A stretch of DNA of 22,310 nt from Verrucomicrobiota bacterium (GCA_003218785.1 QHOM01000018.1:1-22310), one strand, 5' to 3'; counted from the stretch's first letter, positions 1 to 9,242 are shown. Notes: generated by a model not told the origin, from the sequence alone. Numbers and translations are program-made.

Positions 1-2810
<2,810 letters not shown>

Positions 2811-2813
2811 TTC

Positions 2814-2875
2814 CTGTAGGGCATCTGTGCCTGGCGCTGTCGAATGGATTGGCGTTTCACAGAAACGCCCTACAG
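2814..2875. repeat. GTAG-led inverted repeat after rpoC (copy A)
   Basis: CTGTAGGGC at 2814-2822 is matched by its exact reverse complement GCCCTACAG at 2867-2875. Inside the right half is a hairpin at 2851-2869 with an 8-bp stem (GGCGTTTC/GAAACGCC) and a 3-nt loop. The same unit recurs, on the opposite strand, at 18524-18545 with one compensatory base-pair change. It lies between the rpoC stop and the next gene and resembles a REP/REPIN-type dispersed element. There is no T-tract, so it is not a classic terminator. Confidence 0.65.
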
Positions 2876-2883
2876 TTCGTCTA

Positions 2884-3426
2884 GTGTCGATCGTAACCAA
2901 GACTGGCGATAAGGGCGAAACCTCGCTTATGTACGGCCGGCGCGTATTGAAGGCTGATCCGCGCGTCGATGCCTACGGGTGTGTCGATGAATTGACCGCA
3001 GCCCTCGGTCTCGCCCGATCCATTTCGAACGAAAAGCTTCTTTCGGGCGAAATCTTCGCCGTGCAAAAAGACTTGATCGTTGTGATGGGTGAGCTGGCAA
3101 CGACGCCGCAAGATCGAGAACGTTACGTCAAAGATGGCTTTCACGTCGCCACAGCTGCGATGGTCGACCGAATCACGGCCGTAATTGTCGATCTTGAGAA
3201 AGACAAGTTTCTCTACCCGAAAGACTGGGTCATCCCCGGGGGAACGGCGGTTTCGGCGGCTCTCGATTTCGCCCGCGCAACTTGCCGTCGCGCCGAACGG
3301 CGCATCGCCACGTTCATGGCCGATGAAAAAGATCTTAGCTCGGAGATTCTGCGCTACCTGAATCGCCTTTCCGATTTCTGCTGGGTTCTGGCGCGCTATG
3401 CAGAGCGGACATCGCGAGCGAAATGA
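2884..3426 (+). CDS. PduO-type cob(I)alamin adenosyltransferase
   Basis: Transfers the 5'-deoxyadenosyl group of ATP to cob(I)alamin to make adenosylcobalamin in the cytoplasm. The N-terminus shows the family ATP-binding signature TKTGDKGETSL, followed by RVDAYGCVDELTAALGLARS. The C-terminal part has VIPGGTAVSAALDFARATCRRAERR and LNRLSDFCWVLARYAE, all typical of the PduO/MMAB trimer. The frame is open upstream to a GTG at 2827, but that part is the palindromic repeat. The GTG at 2884 gives the usual short lead M-S-I-V-T-K-T-G and a normal length of 180 aa. No Shine-Dalgarno is evident. It sits between rpoC and rpsB with no other cobalamin gene in view, so it probably serves salvage or cofactor maturation. 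The family is clear; the start is less so. Confidence 0.9.
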   Translation: MSIVTKTGDKGETSLMYGRRVLKADPRVDAYGCVDELTAALGLARSISNEKLLSGEIFAVQKDLIVVMGELATTPQDRERYVKDGFHVATAAMVDRITAVIVDLEKDKFLYPKDWVIPGGTAVSAALDFARATCRRAERRIATFMADEKDLSSEILRYLNRLSDFCWVLARYAERTSRAK

Positions 3427-3445
3427 CGATCGATGGAAATTGAAT

Positions 3446-3465
3446 TTGCCACCCGCGGGGTGCAA
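3446..3465 (+). promoter_or_regulatory. Stem-loop in the rpsB leader
   Basis: TTGC-C-ACCC at 3446-3454 pairs with GGGT-GCAA at 3458-3465 around a GCG loop, with a single bulged C. It lies 48 nt upstream of the rpsB start, in the 86-nt gap after the adenosyltransferase gene. It could be a leader structure for autoregulation by ribosomal protein S2 or an mRNA end for the upstream gene. It does not obviously match a described rpsB leader motif. Confidence 0.3.
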
Positions 3466-3489
3466 TAGCATATTCGTCACCCGCCGTGC

Positions 3490-3512
3490 CACTGCGCCGG
3501 CGTGATTTTTTT
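3490..3512 (+). terminator. Hairpin plus T7 tract immediately before rpsB ATG
   Basis: CAC-T-GC / GC-GTG (3490-3504, loop GCCG) forms a short GC-rich stem with one bulge. It is followed by A and seven T residues at 3506-3512, and ATG of rpsB starts at 3513. The layout is that of a weak intrinsic terminator or attenuator placed where a Shine-Dalgarno should be. The stem is short (5 bp), so termination is only a possibility. Confidence 0.3.
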
Positions 3513-4244
3513 ATGGCTGAGACAACAGAATTAGTGCCGGAGCTTCTCGAAGCGGGCGTACATTTTGGGCACCAGACAAAGCGGTGGAACCCAAAAATGA
3601 AGCCGTTCATTTTCGAGCAGCGCAACCAGATTTATATCATCAATCTTGATGAAACAGTGAAGCAGCTTCAGCGTGCCACGGGGTTTCTTCAGGAAGTCAC
3701 CCGCCGCGGAGGCAAGATCTTGTTCGTGGGCTGCAAGAGACAGGCGCAGGAAGCGATAAAGGAAGCGGCGCTCGCTTGCGGCCAATTTTACGTCAATCAG
3801 CGGTGGCTTGGAGGCACGCTGACTAATCTCTCGACTATTCGCAAGAGCATTGGTCGATTGAAATACATTGAGCAGATCGAGCGATCGCCGGAATACAAGA
3901 AGATGGGCAAACAGGAATTGGCGGCGCTTAATCGCGAGGCCGCGAAGCTCCGGCGCAATCTCGATGGGATACTCGAGATGTCGCAGTTGCCCGACGCCTT
4001 GGTGGTAATCGACACAACCCGTGAGCAAAACGCGGTGAATGAGGCGCGACGTCTCGGGATTCCAGTCGTCGCCATCGTCGACACGAACGCCGATCCTGAG
4101 CTGATCGACTATCCAATCGCTGGAAACGATGATGCGATTCGCGCTATTCGCGTGATTCTGCAAAAGCTCGTGGACGCCATTGTTTCGGCAAGCAGCGAAG
4201 CTCGGATTCGCGAGCAGGTCGAAATGGCGGGGGTGTCGGCGTAA
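3513..4244 (+). CDS. rpsB: 30S ribosomal protein S2
   Basis: Structural protein of the small ribosomal subunit, needed for S1 binding and 30S assembly. The 243-aa product shows the whole S2 fold: LLEAGVHFGHQTKRWNPKM at the N-terminus, then QIYIINLDETVKQL, FVGCKRQAQEAI, QRWLGGTLTNLSTIRKSI and the C-terminal signature IVDTNADPELIDYPIAGNDD. A GTG at 3486 would add nine residues (PLRRRDFF), but homologues begin at M-A-E-T-T-E-L-V, so ATG 3513 is preferred. The bases before it are a T7 tract, not a Shine-Dalgarno. tsf follows 92 bp downstream, the usual rpsB-tsf order. Length and motifs are intact. Confidence 0.97.
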   Translation: MAETTELVPELLEAGVHFGHQTKRWNPKMKPFIFEQRNQIYIINLDETVKQLQRATGFLQEVTRRGGKILFVGCKRQAQEAIKEAALACGQFYVNQRWLGGTLTNLSTIRKSIGRLKYIEQIERSPEYKKMGKQELAALNREAAKLRRNLDGILEMSQLPDALVVIDTTREQNAVNEARRLGIPVVAIVDTNADPELIDYPIAGNDDAIRAIRVILQKLVDAIVSASSEARIREQVEMAGVSA

Positions 4245-4287
4245 AAAGGTTGGAACGCGAAAATCGTTACATCCTAACCGGGGAACA

Positions 4288-4327
4288 TTTAACGATTCAA
4301 CGCTTTAACGCTTCAACTTTTTAACTT
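4288..4327. repeat. Five 8-bp tandem repeats in the tsf leader
   Basis: Consecutive octamers TTTAACGA, TTCAACGC, TTTAACGC, TTCAACTT and TTTAACTT occupy 4288-4327, fitting consensus TTYAACNN, and end 9 bp before the tsf ATG. The array is pyrimidine/A-rich and contains no Shine-Dalgarno. Possible roles are an AT-rich unstructured translation enhancer, a protein-binding array, or a microsatellite-like expansion. Confidence 0.7.
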
Positions 4328-4336
4328 TCCTTTCCC

Positions 4337-4942
4337 ATGGAAATTGACCCACAACTGGTTAAGCAACTCCGGGAAAAAACCAACGCCGGCTTTATGGATT
4401 GTAAGCGCGCTCTTGTGGAGAGCGGCGGTGAACTGGAAACAGCGGAAGCAATTTTGCGAATGAAAGGCATCGCCAGCGCGGGGAAAAAGGCCTCGCGCGC
4501 GGCCAAGGAAGGCATTGTGGCTTCTTATATCCACCTGCAGGGGAAAGTCGGCGTGCTCGTGGAAGTGAACTGTGAGACCGACTTTGTGGCACGGAACGAG
4601 AATTTTCGCGAGTTCGTAAAGGACATCACGCTGCATATCGCTGCCGCGCATCCGCTTTACGTCAGTCGCGCGGATGTTCCGGGCAATCTCATCGAAGCCG
4701 AGCGCGAGATCTACAAGGCGCAGCTCAAAGGCAAACCGGAGAACGTGATGAACAAAATTGTCGAAGGAAAACTCGATAAATTTTTCAGCACTGTTTGCCT
4801 GCTCGAACAGGCTTTTATTAAGAACCCGGACCAGACGATTGAGGATCTGGTGAGATCGAAGATCGCCGAGCTGGGCGAGAACATCGTTATCCGGCGCTTC
4901 ACTCGCTATCTCGTTGGCGAACCGGTTCCCGCAGAGGCATAG
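4337..4942 (+). CDS. tsf: Elongation factor Ts (short form)
   Basis: Guanine-nucleotide exchange factor that recycles EF-Tu-GDP to EF-Tu-GTP during translation. The 201-aa protein has the N-terminal UBA-like domain with QLREKTNAGFMDCKRALVE, then the EF-Tu-contact core KEGIVASYIHLQGKVGVLVEV and CETDFVARNENFREFVKDI. It is the short type with a single compact core, compared with about 280 aa in E. coli. ATG 4337 (M-E-I-D-P-Q-L) fits homologues. Upstream lie five 8-bp TTYAAC repeats and TTTCCC rather than a Shine-Dalgarno. It follows rpsB in the classic order, but pyrH and frr do not follow: a ligase gene comes next after a hairpin repeat. Confidence 0.97.
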   Translation: MEIDPQLVKQLREKTNAGFMDCKRALVESGGELETAEAILRMKGIASAGKKASRAAKEGIVASYIHLQGKVGVLVEVNCETDFVARNENFREFVKDITLHIAAAHPLYVSRADVPGNLIEAEREIYKAQLKGKPENVMNKIVEGKLDKFFSTVCLLEQAFIKNPDQTIEDLVRSKIAELGENIVIRRFTRYLVGEPVPAEA

Positions 4943-4946
4943 GCTG

Positions 4947-4973
4947 TGTAGCGGCCCCGAAAGCCCTCGGGGC
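4947..4973. repeat. GTAG-led hairpin after tsf (copy B)
   Basis: TGTAGCGG leads into a perfect 7-bp stem, GCCCCGA (4954-4960) and TCGGGGC (4967-4973), with a 6-nt loop. It sits between the tsf stop and the ligD start. The 3' side is TAAATTCG, not a T-tract, so a REP-like unit or Rho-dependent 3' end is likelier than an intrinsic terminator. Its TGTAGCGGC lead matches the repeat at 19924. Confidence 0.55.
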
Positions 4974-4987
4974 TAAATTCGAAATCA

Positions 4988-6730
4988 ATGGGACTGGCCG
5001 AGTACAAAGCGAAGCGCGATTTTCGAAAAACGGCCGAACCGAAGGGCGGCAAACCTTTGCCAAAAGCAGTGTGGGGTGCGTCTCGCTTTGTCATCCAGAA
5101 ACATGATGCACGCCGTCTGCATTACGATTTTCGGCTACAAATGGAAGGCGTCTTGAAATCCTGGGCCGTTCCGAAAGGGCTTCCCTGGAAGAAAGGCGAA
5201 AAACATCTGGCAGTAGAAGTCGAAGATCATCCGATCGAATACGAAGAATTCGAAGGCGTCATTCCCGAAGGAAACTACGGCGGCGGCACGGTGATGGTTT
5301 GGGACCGCGGCACTTATTATGTTTACGGAGAGCAGCCCACGAAATCGTTTCAGGAAGGCAAATTGCATCTCGTCCTTGGTGGCAAAAAAGCCAAAGGCGA
5401 ATGGACACTCGTGCGCATCCGCGGCGCTGACCAGAAGAGTCAGTGGCTAATCTTGAAAACTGGAGCAGACGCCAAACCAATTTCCAAAAAACTCGAAGAT
5501 CAATCGGTCAAGACCGGGCGGACGATGGAACAAATCGCGCAAGATCGCGATGCCGAATGGGAATCCAATCGCGAGGAAAAAGATGCAAGTGCGACGTCAA
5601 AGTTCAAAGCACGCATCAGAACGGCGATTAAAAAAAAAGAGGTAGGGCGCAATAAACAAACCGATTCCGGGGTAGGTCGCGACCGCCGGGCGCGCCGAGG
5701 AATTACCCCTGAGAACATTCGCGGCGCGCCCGGCGGTCGCGACCGATCAGATTTGCCCTCAGCCAAAGCCCGCTTCATCGATCCAATGAAGCCGCGGTTG
5801 GTGAAGGACCCGCCCGCCGCGGGAGATTGGATTTACGAACTCAAGTTCGACGGAATCCGGCTGATCGTGGTCAAGACCAACAAGAAAGTTTCGCTGTTGT
5901 CGCGAAATAAGAATGAATTGGCCGGGCGTTTCCCGGAAATTGTCGAGGCAGTAAGGAATTTGCCGTCGCGCGAATGCGTGATAGACGGCGAAGTGGTCGC
6001 GCTCGATGACGAAGGCCGTTCATCGTTTCAACTGTTGCAAGCGCGCGAGATCGAAGGACGGAAATCGCCCGTTTATTTCTATGCATTTGACCTGCTTCAG
6101 CTCGACGGCAAAAGCTTGATCGGGCTGTCATTGGAGGCGCGGAAAAATGTTCTCCAAAAGCTCTGCGCGGACGCAGGCGATCCAATCCGTTACTCGGGCG
6201 CGATTGGGGAAGAGGCAAAACCATTGCTCAAAGAAGTGAAGCATCGCGGCCTCGAGGGAATTATTGGCAAACAGCGCAACTCGGTTTACGAACCGGGGCG
6301 TAGAAGCGGCGCATGGATTAAGCTCAAATGCGTAAACGAGCAGGAATTCGTCATTGGTGGATACACGCCGCCCCAGGGATCGCGCAAACATTTCGGTGCG
6401 ATTCTGGTTGGTTATTACAAGAACAAGAAACTGGTTTTCGCCAGCAAAGTCGGCACCGGCTTCACCGCAAAATCGCTTGCAACTTTACAGAGGAAATTTC
6501 AGCAACAAGAAAGGGAGAATTGTCTGTTTGTCGATCTGCCATCGAAACAAAACGGGCAATGGGTACAGGCAATCACGCCTTCCATGATGCGCAAAATGCA
6601 TTGGGTAAACCCGGTTTTCGTTTGCGAGATCAAGTTCGCGGAGTGGACCCGCGATAATAAATTGCGTGCGCCTGTTTTTGTCGGATTGCGCGAAGATAAA
6701 AAAGCCAGCGAAGTCGTTCGAGAAGCATAA
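4988..6730 (+). CDS. ligD: LigD-type 3'-phosphoesterase / ATP-dependent DNA ligase
   Basis: End-processing and sealing enzyme of bacterial non-homologous end joining. Residues ~1-160 form the LigD phosphoesterase (PE) domain, with FVIQKHDARRLHYDFRL. H39, H45, D47, R49, H81 and Y85 fall in the spacing of the PE catalytic residues known from Pseudomonas LigD. Residues ~265-580 are the ligase: motif I ELKFDGIR with adenylated Lys286, motif III FYAFDLLQLDG, motif IV EGIIGKQ, motif V WIKLKC, then an OB fold. The linker (about 195-262) is unusual: it contains an A9 tract and a perfect 23-bp inverted repeat read in frame. The polymerase domain is missing here and is encoded separately at 15019-15936. 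No Ku gene is in the window. ATG 4988 fits the usual PE start (LAEYKAKRDF). Function is well supported. Confidence 0.93.
   Translation: MGLAEYKAKRDFRKTAEPKGGKPLPKAVWGASRFVIQKHDARRLHYDFRLQMEGVLKSWAVPKGLPWKKGEKHLAVEVEDHPIEYEEFEGVIPEGNYGGGTVMVWDRGTYYVYGEQPTKSFQEGKLHLVLGGKKAKGEWTLVRIRGADQKSQWLILKTGADAKPISKKLEDQSVKTGRTMEQIAQDRDAEWESNREEKDASATSKFKARIRTAIKKKEVGRNKQTDSGVGRDRRARRGITPENIRGAPGGRDRSDLPSAKARFIDPMKPRLVKDPPAAGDWIYELKFDGIRLIVVKTNKKVSLLSRNKNELAGRFPEIVEAVRNLPSRECVIDGEVVALDDEGRSSFQLLQAREIEGRKSPVYFYAFDLLQLDGKSLIGLSLEARKNVLQKLCADAGDPIRYSGAIGEEAKPLLKEVKHRGLEGIIGKQRNSVYEPGRRSGAWIKLKCVNEQEFVIGGYTPPQGSRKHFGAILVGYYKNKKLVFASKVGTGFTAKSLATLQRKFQQQERENCLFVDLPSKQNGQWVQAITPSMMRKMHWVNPVFVCEIKFAEWTRDNKLRAPVFVGLREDKKASEVVREA
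5630..5638 (+). other. A9 homopolymer inside ligD linker
   Basis: Nine consecutive A residues encode three Lys codons (I-K-K-K-E). Such tracts are prone to polymerase or ribosome slippage. A -1 slip here would run to TAA within a few codons and yield a phosphoesterase-only protein. The tract lies 36 bp before the strong hairpin at 5675-5744. Confidence 0.5.
5675..5744. repeat. Perfect 23-bp inverted repeat inside ligD (copy C)
   Basis: The arms 5675-5697 and 5722-5744 are exact reverse complements over 23 bases, separated by a 24-nt loop. The unit is preceded by GGTA, giving the GTAG lead shared with the intergenic repeats of this window. It is read in frame, encoding about residues 230-252 of LigD, a Gly/Arg-rich stretch (GRDRRARRG ... 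GAPGGRDRS) in the linker between the PE and ligase domains. This looks like a REPIN-type element captured by a coding sequence. Confidence 0.85.
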
Positions 6731-6779
6731 ATTCGGGATTGCACTTGTTCGCGTGGTCAGCCGCAAATATGGTGACGTG

Positions 6780-7067
6780 ATGAAAGTGAGAGTCATCGTC
6801 ATGCCGAAGGCCGCGGTGCTCGATCCGCAAGGTAACGCTGTGCGCGATGCGATGCGGCATCTGGGAATGCCGGAGGTGCGCAGCGTCAGGATCGGCAAAT
6901 ACATGGAGATCGATGTCGATGGACAAAATGGCGATCTTGAAGCGCGATTGCGCGGGCTCTGCCGCGATTTGCTGTCGAATCCAGTGATCGAAGATTACGA
7001 GTTACAGAGGTCATCCGCCTCCGCCAAGGCTACGGCGCGACACAGGGAAATCAGTAAAGAGAAATGA
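6780..7067 (+). CDS. purS: Phosphoribosylformylglycinamidine synthase subunit PurS
   Basis: Small subunit of the three-part FGAM synthase (PurS-PurQ-PurL), step four of purine synthesis. It bridges the glutaminase PurQ and the synthetase PurL. The first ~76 residues are a full PurS: KVRVIVMPKAAVLDPQGNAV, PEVRSVRIGKYMEIDV and a final VIEDYEL. The ATG at 6780 has a plausible Shine-Dalgarno (GGTGA, 4-nt spacing). A tail of about 19 residues (SSASAKATARHREISKEK) goes beyond the usual PurS end. Its DNA holds a GCC-rich inverted motif (CCGCCAAGGCTACGGCG), suggesting that a small repeat extended the gene. The TGA overlaps the next ATG (ATGA), so translation is likely coupled. Confidence 0.93.
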   Translation: MKVRVIVMPKAAVLDPQGNAVRDAMRHLGMPEVRSVRIGKYMEIDVDGQNGDLEARLRGLCRDLLSNPVIEDYELQRSSASAKATARHREISKEK

Positions 7068-7246
7068 AAGCGCTGCGATATTTTTTCTGTGTAGTGCTGC
7101 CGCCGCTCGCGGTACTCATGACGGGCCGCATCGCCAGTTTCTTTCTCAGTATCATTTTGACTTTGCTCGGCTGGATTCCAGGAGTCATTCACGCGTGCCT
7201 GGTGGTGAATGATTATCACGCTGAGCAGCGCGCCGCCGCGCGTTAG
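7064..7246 (+). CDS. Pmp3/YqaE (UPF0057) family membrane peptide
   Basis: A 60-aa protein with two hydrophobic helices. The first includes FFCVVLPPLAVLMTG, the second SFFLSIILTLLGWIPGVIHA. The LPPLAV and LTLLGWIPGVIHA blocks are the hallmark of the Pmp3/YqaE proteolipid family of inner-membrane peptides, which in other organisms respond to salt, cold or membrane stress. Its start codon overlaps the purS stop (ATGA), and purQ begins about 10 bp after its end, so it is embedded in the purine operon. A link to purine synthesis is not known for the family and may be positional only. The family call is firm. Confidence 0.85.
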   Translation: MKALRYFFCVVLPPLAVLMTGRIASFFLSIILTLLGWIPGVIHACLVVNDYHAEQRAAAR

Positions 7247-7256
7247 ATCGACAATG

Positions 7257-7991
7257 ATGAAATTCGCCGTCATCCAGTTTCCCGGTTCAAATTGTGATCA
7301 GGATTGCGTCGCGGGGATCAATGATCTCGACGGCCTGCGTGCGGAATACGTCTGGCACAAGGCAACGTCGCTTGACGATTTTGACGCCATCGTGCTGCCG
7401 GGTGGATTCGCGTATGGCGATTATCTGCGTTGTGGCGCCATCGCGCGTTTTTCGCCAATCATGCGAGCGGTAGTCAGCGATGCGCGCGCCGGCAAGCTCG
7501 TGCTCGGTACGTGCAACGGGTTCCAGGTTCTCTGCGAAGCCGGTCTCTTGCCCGGTGCGCTCGTGCGGAACCGTTCGCTGCGCTTCGTGTGTGACATGGT
7601 GACGACGCGCGTGGAAGTGGACGATTCGCCGTTCACGCATGGCTTCCCGAAAGGGACGCTTCTCCACATGCCTGTTGCGCATGGCGAAGGTTGCTTCTTC
7701 GCGGATACAGAAACCTTGCGAGACCTCAACGCCTATCGACAAGTGATTTTGCGTTACGCGGACAGCCTAGGCCGGATTGTTCCCGAAGCGAATCCGAACG
7801 GTTCGATTGAAAACATCGCCGGCATCTGCAATCGCGAACGAAATGTCTTTGGGTTGATGCCTCACCCTGATCGCGCCTCAGATGCGCGACTCGGCAGCCT
7901 GGATGGCGCAAGGATTTTCCGGTCGATGATGCAAACGGTCAGCGCAAGTCGCGCGACGACCTCATCGGATCGCGTAAAGCAGGTCGCGTGA
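7257..7991 (+). CDS. purQ: Phosphoribosylformylglycinamidine synthase subunit PurQ
   Basis: Glutaminase subunit of FGAM synthase; it hydrolyses glutamine and feeds ammonia to PurL. The 244-aa class I amidotransferase begins KFAVIQFPGSNCDQD, has the oxyanion region LPGGFAYGDYLRCGA, the nucleophile Cys86 in GTCNGFQ, and HGEG. The His of the catalytic triad is in MPHPDR near the C-terminus (H203). Most PurQ proteins read MPHPER, so the third triad residue here is Asp instead of Glu, a conservative change. Two adjacent ATGs (7254, 7257) are possible; the second gives the family-standard start. A purS/pmp3/purQ/bioD transcript is likely, since purS and pmp3 overlap, the pmp3-purQ gap is small, and the purQ TGA overlaps the likely bioD GTG. 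Confidence 0.95.
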   Translation: MKFAVIQFPGSNCDQDCVAGINDLDGLRAEYVWHKATSLDDFDAIVLPGGFAYGDYLRCGAIARFSPIMRAVVSDARAGKLVLGTCNGFQVLCEAGLLPGALVRNRSLRFVCDMVTTRVEVDDSPFTHGFPKGTLLHMPVAHGEGCFFADTETLRDLNAYRQVILRYADSLGRIVPEANPNGSIENIAGICNRERNVFGLMPHPDRASDARLGSLDGARIFRSMMQTVSASRATTSSDRVKQVA

Positions 7992-8640
7992 GCTTTTCAT
8001 TACCGAGACAGATACCGGTGTAGGCAAAACGCACACGGCAGTCCAACTATTGCGTCTGTTGCGCGCCGCGGGAGCCAGCTGCGCCGGAATGAAACCGATC
8101 TGTTACGGAGATCGTCGAGACGCAGAGCTTCTGCTCGCGGCCAGCAGTGACGGCCTAGCGATCAACGAAATTAATCCAGTCCGGCTGAAGACGCCGGCAG
8201 CGCCGATTGTGGGCAGCCTTACCGAGGAGTTGGACATCGATATCGAGCGTATCCTCGCTGCTTTTCACACTCTTCATAGTCGGGTTGAGCATGTGCTGGT
8301 CGAAGGAGTGGGCGGTTGGATGGTGCCGATTCGTCCCGACTATTTCATGAGCGATTTAGCCGTGGAAATGAGGTTGCCGATTTTAGTAGTGGCACAGAAC
8401 AGGCTCGGTTGCCTCAACCACGTCGCACTCACCGTGCGAAGTATGGTAGCCCACAAGCTGCGTTGCGTCGGTGTCGTCCTGAATGGTGTGCGCGCGGCGC
8501 GCGATGATATCGCCACCCTAACCAATGCCGATATTCTCAAGAAAATTCTCAATGTTCCATTGTTCGCCGGACTAGGTGAAAATCTGATGGAACTGCCGGC
8601 TGATTGGCGAGTTACGATTGATTCGACAAGCGAGATCTAG
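7988..8640 (+). CDS. bioD: Dethiobiotin synthetase, start region apparently frameshifted
   Basis: Makes dethiobiotin from 7,8-diaminopelargonate, CO2 and ATP in biotin synthesis. The frame ending at 8640 encodes the Walker A TETDTGVGKT at 8005-8031, the VEGVGGW motif and a NRLGCLNHVALT segment typical of BioD. However, that frame has TAA at 7975-7977 and no ATG, GTG or TTG before the P-loop; the first TTG (8050) lies after it. The natural start is the GTG at 7988, overlapping the purQ TGA, but it is one base out of frame. Adding one T to the T4 run at 7994-7997 would give M-S-F-F-I-T-E-T-D-T-G-V-G-K-T, a textbook BioD N-terminus. So either a base was lost in the sequence or assembly, or the gene is recently broken, or a rare ATT start (7999) is used. 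The rest is intact. Confidence 0.8.
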
Positions 8641-8789
8641 CGTGTCGGCTCGATACAGGAGTGTAAAGAAACTGAACACGATCGACAGTTACTCCGCCGG
8701 TTTTGCTTCGGAAAACGGGGTGGCATCGCGATTGCTTAAGTTTAACGTAATAAACCCTTACTCCTATGCTCTTACAAAAAACCTTACAT

Positions 8790-9242
8790 ATGAGTCAGCC
8801 GGCGGCAGAGTGCAAAGCCCGCCTAGCCAGTATCCAATCATATCGGCGGCAGTTCCTTATGGTGACAAGGGCAACCGTGACTTCATCGAAAACGGTCGAT
8901 TTCAGCTTTCGCGGCCCGCTTGGTTTTGAGGCTCACACAGTCCTTCTGTCGGTCGAGAGTGACTCGCCAGATCAGTATGCGTTCGAGTCCGTGGGCGGCA
9001 ATATTAACCTTGTGGGAATCGTTGATTTCGCCGAGATTCGGCGAACCTGCACGGAGGTCACGCTTGCGGTTCACTATGAGATCAAGAACAAGCTGGTTGC
9101 CTGGCTGGATCGGCGCTTGAATTTTGTCGACAGTTTTGTGACTGCCGAACTGCGTAGCATCCGAGCGCACTTCGAAGGCATTGCGGCGAGCTACCTCGAG
9201 CATGCGCCGGTGTTGCCCGTGCTCCAAACGGCTGGAGCCTAA
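8790..9242 (+). CDS. Hypothetical protein, possibly SRPBCC/START-like fold
   Basis: A protein of about 150 aa without a catalytic motif I recognise. After a short lead (MSQPAAECKARL) comes a pattern of alternating beta strands: KTVDFSFRGPLGFEAHTVLL, YAFESVGGNINLVGIVDFAEI and TEVTLAVHYEIKNK. A long C-terminal helix follows (WLDRRLNFVDSFVTAELRSI). That order resembles a small lipid- or ligand-binding SRPBCC domain. This is a fold-level guess from strand and helix pattern only. ATG 8790 is chosen; an ATG at 8766 would add eight residues. No Shine-Dalgarno is clear. It follows bioD by 149 bp with nothing visible between, and converges on tyrS. Confidence 0.6.
   Translation: MSQPAAECKARLASIQSYRRQFLMVTRATVTSSKTVDFSFRGPLGFEAHTVLLSVESDSPDQYAFESVGGNINLVGIVDFAEIRRTCTEVTLAVHYEIKNKLVAWLDRRLNFVDSFVTAELRSIRAHFEGIAASYLEHAPVLPVLQTAGA

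Noticed and set aside
2881..3492. 203-codon open frame on - antisense to the adenosyltransferase gene
   Set aside because: It is the mirror of a well-identified gene; the composition (high Arg, scattered Cys) is that of a shadow.
4954..4973. Intrinsic terminator after tsf
   Set aside because: The stem is good, but the following bases are TAAATTCG with no T-tract, so it is listed as a repeat hairpin instead.
7209..7256. Longer PurQ N-terminus from an upstream ATG at 7209
   Set aside because: It overlaps the Pmp3-like gene, and the PurQ family begins at M-K-F-A-V-I.
8618..8929. 103-codon open frame on + after bioD
   Set aside because: It overlaps both bioD and the SRPBCC-like gene in another frame, and the latter has the better protein pattern.
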